A DNA stretch of 64,000 bases from JAIRVZ01 sp031553415 (GTDB taxonomy: Bacteria > Bacteroidota > Bacteroidia > Bacteroidales > Azobacteroidaceae). The position numbers were made by a program, and so were the translations under genes. The stretch covers positions 62,001-126,000 of the forward strand of contig JAVBLO010000013.1 of assembly GCA_031553415.1 (NCBI GenBank). Direction: 5' to 3'. Shown in pieces: positions 36,028 to 42,669 of the stretch (within the stretch, counting starts at the first letter, position 1; each line of letters opens with the position of its first letter). The notes beneath the pieces are model-generated. The model was not told the DNA's origin. It saw nothing but the letters and a program-made list of their open reading frames with translations, and made no database searches.

Positions 36028-36035
36028 CAAAATTA
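36028..36035 (-). promoter_or_regulatory. Putative -7 element of the glycan-utilisation array
   Basis: Minus strand TAATTTTG is an exact TAnnTTTG match, 20 bases before ATG 36008, giving a leader of about 12 bases. No good TTTG is seen at the -33 distance, as expected for an activator-dependent promoter. Confidence 0.45.
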
Positions 36036-36136
36036 AAGCATTGAATCATAAAAAAAATGCACTTATATTTGAAAAACATGTAAAATATAATTATTTTTGT
36101 TTTTTGATTGTTTGAAGCAGTAATCTTTATCCTTAT

Positions 36137-36166
36137 TAAATGTATTTTTTGACGAAATAAATGTAT
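36137..36166. promoter_or_regulatory. Direct repeat, candidate AraC-type operator, with araC-like gene promoter
   Basis: TAAATGTAT occurs at 36137-36145 and again at 36158-36166, exactly 21 bases (two helix turns) apart, the usual layout of sites bound by AraC-family proteins. A weak promoter for the regulator overlaps it: TTTG at 36148-36151, 18 bases, then TATACTTG at 36170-36177, just before ATG 36188. Binding here could control both the regulator and the divergent array. Confidence 0.45.
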
Positions 36167-36187
36167 AATTATACTTGTTGTTGAAAT

Positions 36188-37081
36188 ATGGAAAAAATAG
36201 CAGAAGGATTTAAGGGGGAAAAGGCGATAATCACTCCATATAATATAAGGAATTATCAGGCTGAAAATATGATTACGAGGCAATTATATATTACCCATAT
36301 AGGATATTATCCCAAGGCTAAATATCATTTCAGGGAGCGGGAATATGGTACCAATGAATATGTTTTTATTTATTGCGAACAAGGTAAAGGGTGGATACAG
36401 TATAAAGACGAGAAATATATATTAAAGAAAGACCAGGCATTTATACTTCCTGCCAATGAAAAACATGTTTACGGTACTGATAATCAAGATCCCTGGAGTA
36501 TTTACTGGTTTCATTTCCGGGGAGAAAATGTATTTATGTTTTCTTCCATCATAGGAAAACCGATTCATATTGAAGAATCCGATAAAAGCCGTTACCACGA
36601 TCGCTTCCTTTTGTTTGAAGAAATTTATCAAAACTTGGAAATGGGATATAGTCCCGAAAATCTCGAATACACCAGCTTTTGCCTGATGCATTTTATGGCC
36701 TCCCTGAAATATATCAATCAATACCGTGAGATTAAAAATGTAAAAAAAGCCGATGTGATTCAAAAAAGCATTTTGTTTATGAAAGATAATCTGGAGAATA
36801 AAATAACGTTAGATGATATAGCTGACCATGTGGGTTATTCAAATTCCCGCTTTGGCGCATTGTTTTCTGAAAAGACTTCTTATCCTCCTATGGATTATTA
36901 TAATCAGCTTAAAATACAACGTGCCTGTTCGTATTTGCAATTCTCTGATTTTAAGCTAAAAGAGATTGCATTCTGCTTGGGGTATTACGATCCGTTTCAT
37001 TTCTCAAAAGCATTTAAACTGGAAATGGGAATTACTCCAAAGGAATACAGGAAAAGATACAAGCCCGAACAGACAGTCTGA
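36188..37081 (+). CDS. AraC-family transcriptional regulator
   Basis: 297 residues. The N-terminal half is a cupin-like sugar-sensing domain (EYVFIYCEQGKGWIQYKDEK, FILPANEKHVYGTDN, WSIYWFHFRGEN). The C-terminal ~100 residues hold two helix-turn-helix motifs: ITLDDIADHVGYSNSRFGAL and LKEIAFCLGYYDPFHFSKAF, then GITPKEYRKRYK, the AraC signature. Soluble, cytoplasmic. Divergent from the 16-gene glycan array, so it is the likely local activator responding to a released sugar. Most PULs use SusR-like, HTCS or sigma/anti-sigma systems; an AraC protein is less common as the only local regulator. Confidence 0.88.
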   Translation: MEKIAEGFKGEKAIITPYNIRNYQAENMITRQLYITHIGYYPKAKYHFREREYGTNEYVFIYCEQGKGWIQYKDEKYILKKDQAFILPANEKHVYGTDNQDPWSIYWFHFRGENVFMFSSIIGKPIHIEESDKSRYHDRFLLFEEIYQNLEMGYSPENLEYTSFCLMHFMASLKYINQYREIKNVKKADVIQKSILFMKDNLENKITLDDIADHVGYSNSRFGALFSEKTSYPPMDYYNQLKIQRACSYLQFSDFKLKEIAFCLGYYDPFHFSKAFKLEMGITPKEYRKRYKPEQTV

Positions 37082-37123
37082 AATACTGTTGAAAGCAATC
37101 TAAAATTTATCAAGTGATAGTTT

Positions 37124-38197
37124 ATGAATAGAAGAGATTTCATATATAAAGGAATTGTCCTTTCGGCTACTGGGTTATTGCCGTTGTCAATACAATCGGA
37201 GGTTACTCAGAATTCGGTGACTTATACTGGTTCGAAAAAATCAATTATCAAACCGGCAAGATTGAAAAAAGGAGATAAAATTGGCTTGATTGCTCCCGGT
37301 TTTCAAATCAGGGAAGACCAATTGGAGAAATCAATCCAAAATCTGAAACTCTTTGGATTTCAGGCAGTTTATTCTAACCGTTTACTTGGTAAATCAGGTT
37401 ATTTCAGCGGAACCGACCTGGAACGAGCGGATGATATAAACGATTTTTTCGCCAATCCGGAAATAAAAGGAATTATGGCAATTAAGGGTGGATATGGTTG
37501 TGCGAGGATTCTTAATTTATTGGATTATCAAACAATCAGGAAAAATCCGAAAGTAATTATTGGTTTTAGTGATGTGACAGCCTTACTTAACGCGATTTAC
37601 CAGGAAACAGGATTGATAACCTTTCACGGACCGGTGAGCCAAACCATATACCGCGATTATAATGCCATGCAATTCAAGCGTATAATAATGAATCCCGCAA
37701 AATATACATTAATAGAGAGTAGTCCTGATGATTTGAAATTATCATTGGAAAATCCGGAATACAACCGTTATATTATTACAAAAGGGAAGGCTGAAGGACA
37801 ATTGATTGGTGGAAACCTAAGTGTTTTTGTCTCCATGACAGGTACCAAATATCAATTGGATTGTAAGGGGAAAATAGTTTTTATTGAAGATTTGGATGAA
37901 GAACCTTACCGGATTGACCGGATGTTGACCCAATTAATTGAAAGCGGAATGCTACAGCAGGCAAGCGGCATTGTATTTGGTATCTGTAAAGGCTGTAATA
38001 CTTCTAAAAGCAAGATTCCGGATTCATTTTCCCTGAAAGATGTTGTTGAAGACAGAATTAAACCATTAGGGATTCCTGCTTGTTATGGACTGTCATTTGG
38101 TCATAATATTCATAACTTTACCATACCGGTTGGAATTGATGCCAAGCTAGATACGGAAAAAATGACAGTTGAATTAATGGAAAATGCTGTTTTGTGA
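37124..38197 (+). CDS. LD-carboxypeptidase family protein (peptidase S66)
   Basis: 357 residues. KGDKIGLIAPGF starts the S66 fold; GFSDVTALLNAI contains the nucleophile (Ser149), FIEDLDEEPYRIDRML the Glu, and SFGHNIHNFTIPVG the His of the Ser-Glu-His triad. These enzymes cut between L- and D-residues in murein tetrapeptides (LdcA type) or related amide bonds. The N-terminus MNRRDFIYKGIVLSATG looks like a twin-arginine-like export signal of the RRDF type, so the protein may work outside the cytoplasm. It follows the AraC gene by 42 bases and may be in its transcript; a functional link to the glycan locus is not obvious. Confidence 0.85.
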   Translation: MNRRDFIYKGIVLSATGLLPLSIQSEVTQNSVTYTGSKKSIIKPARLKKGDKIGLIAPGFQIREDQLEKSIQNLKLFGFQAVYSNRLLGKSGYFSGTDLERADDINDFFANPEIKGIMAIKGGYGCARILNLLDYQTIRKNPKVIIGFSDVTALLNAIYQETGLITFHGPVSQTIYRDYNAMQFKRIIMNPAKYTLIESSPDDLKLSLENPEYNRYIITKGKAEGQLIGGNLSVFVSMTGTKYQLDCKGKIVFIEDLDEEPYRIDRMLTQLIESGMLQQASGIVFGICKGCNTSKSKIPDSFSLKDVVEDRIKPLGIPACYGLSFGHNIHNFTIPVGIDAKLDTEKMTVELMENAVL

Positions 38198-38408
38198 CGA
38201 TTATAAACTGACATGTAGACATTAATCGTATACCCTAAATTCTTAATTCTTTATTTTTATTCTTAATAATGTTAAAGAAGGATTGTGTGTCATAATCTCA
38301 TCGTTAAAAGTGTTAAAATCGCCACAACAACTTCTTTTTTTGTACGTTTTTTGTGTGTAACTTGCACAACATTACTTATTGAATATTTAACTCAAACAAT
38401 AATTGAAT
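38198..38408. other. Intergenic region upstream of htrA
   Basis: A 211-base gap. At 38239-38270 lies an AT-rich stretch with a loose 7-base period (TTCTTAA, TTCTTTA, TTCTTAA) that may be a degenerate member of the short-word repeats found elsewhere in the window. Near 38360 the sequence TAACTTGC could be a -7 element for htrA. I see no RNA gene or hairpin terminator. Confidence 0.3.
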
Positions 38409-39926
38409 ATGAAGAATTCTTTTAGATTTTTAGGTGCATTGATTCTTGTAGCTCTCATAAGCTCAGGAATTTCTTTGGGAGTATATACTCACTTAAACAA
38501 CAAACAGGTTAGTTCTGTCACTACTCATGGATTTGATCAGAGTCTGACTAAACTAACGGCGTTTAATAGTGATGCGGCAGAAAATACAGATTTTACAGTC
38601 GCTGCAGAAAACAGTGTTCACGGTGTTGTACATATCAAATCAATTGCCAAACCTTCTGCAGCAGATAGGAGCCAGCGTTATTTCGACCCGTTCGAATTCT
38701 TTTTCGGGCAGGGGCAAGGGCGTGACTATACACCGCAACCACGTGTAGGATTTGGTTCGGGTGTTATTATTTCTACTGATGGATACATTATAACAAACAA
38801 CCATGTGGTTGATGGCGCAGACGAAATGGAAGTTACATTAAACGATAATTCTACCTATAATGCAAAACTGATTGGTACAGACCCGGTAACAGATATTGCT
38901 TTACTTAAAATTGAAGCAACGGGATTAACCGTAATCCCATTTGGCGACTCAGATAAGCTAAAAGTAGGAGAGTGGGTGCTTGCCGTGGGCAACCCATTCA
39001 ATTTAACATCAACTGTTACTGCCGGAATTGTTAGCGCCAAAGGCCGTGGAAATGTATTTCCCACAAGTGGAAGGGATAATACCCAAATGAAAATCGAATC
39101 TTTTATTCAAACTGATGCGGCTGTGAATCCGGGAAATAGTGGTGGTGCATTGGTTAATACAAGAGGTGAATTAGTTGGAATCAATACTGCTATTTATTCT
39201 GAAACCGGGAATTTTGCAGGATATTCATTTGCAGTGCCGGTAGCGATTGCAAGTAAAGTAGCGGCAGATTTGAAACAATATGGAGCAGTTCAACGTGCTG
39301 TTCTGGGTGTTAGTATAGTTAATGTAAATGACTTTAAAAAACAAAATCCAGATGAAGCGGCTAAACTAAAAGTGAACGAAGGTGCTTATGTTGCCGGATT
39401 TGCAATGAAAAGTGCGGCCAAAGATGCCGGTCTTGAAGTTGGAGACGTGATTGTTGCTGTTAATGACATCAAAGTGAAATCGGTAAGCGCTTTACAGGAA
39501 GCTATCAGCAGATACAGTCCTGGAACAAAGGTTAGTGTTACTGTATTGCGTGGAAGTGTGGAAAAAGTCTACAATGTGGAGCTGAAAAATGACCAGGGAA
39601 GTACGGATGTCGTGAAAAATGTATCCGGAACCGAACTGTTGGGCGGTGCTTTCCAGGAACTTTCTACTGAAAAGAAAAAAGAATACGGAGTTAATTACGG
39701 TATCGAAGTCACTGGACTCACGGATGGAAAATTGAAAGATGCCGGAGTTAAAAAAGGATTTGTCATGATGACTGTCAATGATAACAGAGTAACTTCCGTT
39801 GATGGATTTAAAAAGTATGTCAACCAGGTTCTTAAACAAAGTGCTGATGATAGGGGGTTATTTATTAAAGGATTTTATCCGGCTACAGGGAAAGTAGAAT
39901 ACTATGCGATTAATTTGAACAATTAA
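38409..39926 (+). CDS. HtrA/DegP-family periplasmic serine protease
   Basis: 505 residues from ATG 38409; a TTG two codons earlier is not needed. Signal anchor or signal peptide (hydrophobic 8-25, LGALILVALISSGISLGVY), trypsin-like domain with triad His132 (TNNHVV), Asp162 (TDIALL) and Ser244 (GNSGGAL), then PDZ1 (about 300-390; GAYVAGFAMKSAAKDAGL) and a more diverged PDZ2 (about 410-505; GLTDGKLKDAGVKKGFVM). DegP-type proteins degrade or refold misfolded envelope proteins. It forms a single-gene unit before rpoD. Confidence 0.93.
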   Translation: MKNSFRFLGALILVALISSGISLGVYTHLNNKQVSSVTTHGFDQSLTKLTAFNSDAAENTDFTVAAENSVHGVVHIKSIAKPSAADRSQRYFDPFEFFFGQGQGRDYTPQPRVGFGSGVIISTDGYIITNNHVVDGADEMEVTLNDNSTYNAKLIGTDPVTDIALLKIEATGLTVIPFGDSDKLKVGEWVLAVGNPFNLTSTVTAGIVSAKGRGNVFPTSGRDNTQMKIESFIQTDAAVNPGNSGGALVNTRGELVGINTAIYSETGNFAGYSFAVPVAIASKVAADLKQYGAVQRAVLGVSIVNVNDFKKQNPDEAAKLKVNEGAYVAGFAMKSAAKDAGLEVGDVIVAVNDIKVKSVSALQEAISRYSPGTKVSVTVLRGSVEKVYNVELKNDQGSTDVVKNVSGTELLGGAFQELSTEKKKEYGVNYGIEVTGLTDGKLKDAGVKKGFVMMTVNDNRVTSVDGFKKYVNQVLKQSADDRGLFIKGFYPATGKVEYYAINLNN

Positions 39927-39963
39927 GGCATAATATTTGTTGCGGTTTTGTATATTTTTTTGT

Positions 39964-40037
39964 CTTTTAGGGGTGCAATAAGTTATGAATATTTTTGTAA
40001 ATCAACAAAATAAATATTAACTTTGTGCCCCTAAAAG
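39964..40037. promoter_or_regulatory. Inverted repeat flanking the rpoD promoter
   Basis: CTTTTAGGGG at 39964-39973 and its exact complement CCCCTAAAAG at 40028-40037 bracket the -33/-7 region of the sigma-factor gene; the right copy lies in the start of the transcript. It could be an operator or a 5' RNA/DNA structure. Function unknown. Confidence 0.4.
39994..40025 (+). promoter_or_regulatory. Promoter of the primary sigma factor gene
   Basis: TTTG at 39994-39997, a 20-base spacer, then TAACTTTG at 40018-40025: a full match to the Bacteroidota consensus. Transcription would start near 40032, about 30 bases before the ATG. Confidence 0.7.
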
Positions 40038-40062
40038 CAAATTTTTGCTTAATTATATTTGA

Positions 40063-40923
40063 ATGAGACAGTTAAAAATCACTAAGTCGATTACCAATCG
40101 CGAGAGTGCATCGTTGGACAAGTATCTGCAGGAAATAGGTCGTGAAGACTTGATTACTGTTGAGGAAGAAGTCGAATTGGCTCAAGCTATCAAACGTGGA
40201 GATAGGGCGGCATTGGAGAAATTAACCCGCGCCAATCTTCGTTTCGTAGTGTCGGTTGCCAAGCAGTATCAAAATCAAGGTTTGAGTCTTCCCGACTTAA
40301 TAAATGAAGGAAACTTGGGTTTGATCAAGGCTGCTGAAAAATTCGATGAAACCCGTGGATTTAAATTTATTTCTTATGCTGTTTGGTGGATCAGACAATC
40401 CATCCTGCAAGCTTTGGCTGAACAATCGCGTATCGTTCGTCTTCCTTTGAACCAGGTTGGTTCCTTGAATAAGATTACAAAAGCTTTTTCAAAATTCGAA
40501 CAAGAACACGAACGCAAGCCTTCTCCCGAAGAATTGGCAGAAGAACTGGATATCCCGGTCGATAAAATCTCAGATACTTTGAAAGTTTCCGGCCGTCACA
40601 TTTCGGTAGATGCTCCTTTTGTCGAAGGAGAAGACAACAGTTTGTTGGATGTATTGGTTAATGATGATGCCCCTGTGGCCGACAGGTCGTTGATGAGCGA
40701 ATCATTATCCCGTGAAATTGACAGGGCGTTGTCGACTTTGAGTGACAGGGAACGAGACATCATCAAAATGTTTTTCGGTATCGGTTACCAGGAAATGACA
40801 CTTGAAGAGATTGGTGACAAGTTTGGTTTAACTCGCGAACGTGTAAGACAGATTAAAGAAAAAGCGATTAGAAGATTGCGTTCAAGCAATAAAAATGACT
40901 TATTAAAAAGTTACTTAGGCTAA
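40063..40923 (+). CDS. rpoD: Primary sigma factor RpoD/SigA
   Basis: 286 residues, the short form typical of Bacteroidota, which lacks the long region 1.1 and the non-conserved insert of E. coli sigma70. Region 1.2/2 is clear (LDKYLQEIGREDLITVEEEV, DLINEGNLGLIKAAEKFDET, FISYAVWWIRQSILQALAEQ), region 3 follows, and region 4 contains GDKFGLTRERVRQIKEKAIR. It directs RNA polymerase to TTTG/TAnnTTTG promoters, several of which are present in this window. It is a single-gene unit with its own promoter and a strong terminator at 40967. Confidence 0.96.
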   Translation: MRQLKITKSITNRESASLDKYLQEIGREDLITVEEEVELAQAIKRGDRAALEKLTRANLRFVVSVAKQYQNQGLSLPDLINEGNLGLIKAAEKFDETRGFKFISYAVWWIRQSILQALAEQSRIVRLPLNQVGSLNKITKAFSKFEQEHERKPSPEELAEELDIPVDKISDTLKVSGRHISVDAPFVEGEDNSLLDVLVNDDAPVADRSLMSESLSREIDRALSTLSDRERDIIKMFFGIGYQEMTLEEIGDKFGLTRERVRQIKEKAIRRLRSSNKNDLLKSYLG

Positions 40924-40966
40924 ATAAAGCCCTAATGAAAAATTTTATCCCGGAGATATGGGAAAC

Positions 40967-40997
40967 AAAAAAGGATGTCCATTGGGCATCCTTTTTT
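40967..40997. terminator. Bidirectional terminator between rpoD and ferritin
   Basis: Arms AAAAAAGGATG (40967-40977) and CATCCTTTTTT (40987-40997) are perfectly complementary, and inner bases TCC/GGG extend the stem to a 3-base loop. A/T runs on both sides make it work for both convergent genes. Confidence 0.9.
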
Positions 40998-41016
40998 AGC
41001 TTCATTTGAGGTAAGA

Positions 41017-41511
41017 TTAATCTTCTTCTCTTTTACCCAGCTTTTTGTCAAACATATACATTGCAGCAGGGTCTTTTTCAATTATCTTAAGAGCATGTAG
41101 AAGTTGTCTTGGAGTTTCTTCTTCTTCGATTTGTTCATCAATGAACCATTTCAACATGCTTTGTGATTCGTAGTCTTTCAATTCGATAGCTTTGTCCATT
41201 AGTTTGTGAATCAGTCCTGTAACTACTTTTTCATGCATCAAAGTATCTTCGAAAGCATCTGTAGGAGAATTCCATTCCTGGCGGACTTCTGCAATCGGTT
41301 TCATCAATACTTTACCGTCTCTTGAACCGATATATTTGGCAATCCGGGTTGCATGTTCGAATTCTTCATGCGCTTGTACGGCAAACCAGTTAGCAATACC
41401 GCACAAACCTTTGTCATCCATATCATAAGACATTGACAAATATAAATAACCTGACCACAATTCTGCATTTATTTGTTCATTCAATGCAGCTTCCATTTTA
41501 GGATCTAACAT
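41017..41511 (-). CDS. ftnA: Ferritin (non-haem, FtnA type)
   Basis: 164 residues, the usual length. The four-helix bundle carries the full ferroxidase set: Glu17, Glu50, His53, Glu94, Gln127 and Glu130 (motifs NEQINAELWS, AHEEFEHA, DEQIEEEE). It oxidises ferrous iron and stores it in a 24-mer shell in the cytoplasm, protecting against oxidative stress. Convergent with rpoD and sharing its terminator. Promoter not clearly recognisable in the 85-base upstream gap. Confidence 0.94.
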   Translation of the reverse strand: MLDPKMEAALNEQINAELWSGYLYLSMSYDMDDKGLCGIANWFAVQAHEEFEHATRIAKYIGSRDGKVLMKPIAEVRQEWNSPTDAFEDTLMHEKVVTGLIHKLMDKAIELKDYESQSMLKWFIDEQIEEEETPRQLLHALKIIEKDPAAMYMFDKKLGKREED

Positions 41512-41596
41512 AATTTTTCTATTTTATTAGTTTAACATTATTGTTCTTCAATTCTAATACAAATAAAACAATAAATTTCCGTAAATGTTTTAACAA

Positions 41597-42226
41597 TTAG
41601 CGATGTTTTACAATAATTTTGAAAAAATTAGAATTTAAGAAAATTGAGAATGGAGGCAGATTTTCTTTAACTCCCAAAGTCTCAGGATTAAGAGCATATT
41701 TTTCTTCCAGAATATGAAGTATTAGTTCAGAACAGTATAAAGAAGTGGTATCATTAAGGTTGAAGTCGTAATCAAAAGGCGCTTTTCGTTTTGCATAACT
41801 TAAAGCTTTTTGAGCGACTTGTTCTAAAGTATCCCGTTTTAACCGGGTAATAATAATGCTGTTTGGATAAGCTTCTTCCATAAATGAAGAAAGTGTTGTG
41901 ATAATTACTCCATCATCTTTGGAAAATGGTGAAAAACGACCGGGAATTGCATGAACGACAGACCAACCGGAATCAATCTTTACAATAACCCCACAATGAG
42001 AAATATCTAAAGTGTCGTTGAGGGTTTCTATAATCCGGTTGCTTACAAACCCATAGCCTTTCCTTAGAATAATATCTCCATCCTGCAAACAGCTTATCTC
42101 ATTTTTGTTTAAACAATAATTTACATTATTGCATGCCTTTTCTAATTTGTCACTGACTATAAAAACATACAATAATGCAATTATTATAATGAGAAATGAA
42201 ATTCCTGTTATTGAACGGACTTTCAC
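41597..42226 (-). CDS. YiiX-like permuted NlpC/P60 hydrolase
   Basis: 209 residues from a GTG start at 42226; no ATG lies near the N-terminus. One N-terminal hydrophobic segment (about 7-25, FLIIIIALLYVFIV) acts as anchor or signal. The rest matches the YiiX/YebB permuted papain-like group: LQDGDIILRKG, then DISHCGVIVKID with the His, and a late YCSELILHILEE with the Cys. Such proteins hydrolyse amide or ester bonds in the envelope; the substrate is unknown. It follows the DUF4878 lipoprotein gene after 14 bases. Confidence 0.75.
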   Translation of the reverse strand: MKVRSITGISFLIIIIALLYVFIVSDKLEKACNNVNYCLNKNEISCLQDGDIILRKGYGFVSNRIIETLNDTLDISHCGVIVKIDSGWSVVHAIPGRFSPFSKDDGVIITTLSSFMEEAYPNSIIITRLKRDTLEQVAQKALSYAKRKAPFDYDFNLNDTTSLYCSELILHILEEKYALNPETLGVKENLPPFSIFLNSNFFKIIVKHR

Positions 42227-42240
42227 AAAATCATGCAGGT

Positions 42241-42642
42241 TTATTTGAAACTCATTGATTCAAAGAACCACTTTCCGTCTTCTTTTACCAAATTTACTTT
42301 TTCAGTAGAAGTTTCATCTCCTTTTATTACTTCTACTTTTACAGTGGCAGAATTACCGTCTTCACTGAGATTTGTTTCAATTGCTTTGACGCTGCTCACA
42401 TCCTTGTTAGCTTCTTTGATTGCTGCTAAAAACTGTTTAGCATTTTCGTCATCAAAATCTTTTTCCTGAGATTCCAATGTTTTTTTAGACATGCATTTTT
42501 TCAGTCCATCAATATCACCGGCATACAAAGATTTGACAGCTTTAACTGCCATATCTTCCGGTGAACTACCACCACTGCCACTACAGGCTACCATTAATAC
42601 CATAATACATAGAGCAGCCAATACATTTTGCAAATTCTTCAT
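42241..42642 (-). CDS. DUF4878-type lipoprotein
   Basis: 133 residues. Lipoprotein signal MVLMVAC (Cys20) followed by a Gly/Ser linker. The rest is one small alpha+beta domain of the NTF2-like DUF4878 kind (PEDMAVKAVKSLYAGDIDGL, ending LVKEDGKWFFESMSFK). These are small envelope proteins of unknown function. It lies between gcvP and the YiiX-like gene. Confidence 0.72.
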   Translation of the reverse strand: MKNLQNVLAALCIMVLMVACSGSGGSSPEDMAVKAVKSLYAGDIDGLKKCMSKKTLESQEKDFDDENAKQFLAAIKEANKDVSSVKAIETNLSEDGNSATVKVEVIKGDETSTEKVNLVKEDGKWFFESMSFK

Positions 42643-42669
42643 AACAATAATTTTAATGATTAATAAATA

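Noticed and set aside
38403..38408. TTG start for htrA at 38403
   Set aside because: ATG 38409 lies two codons downstream and gives a better signal sequence.
41512..41596. Promoter of the ferritin gene
   Set aside because: The nearest match (TTTATTTG) lacks the conserved A at position 2 and no -33 box fits; left out.
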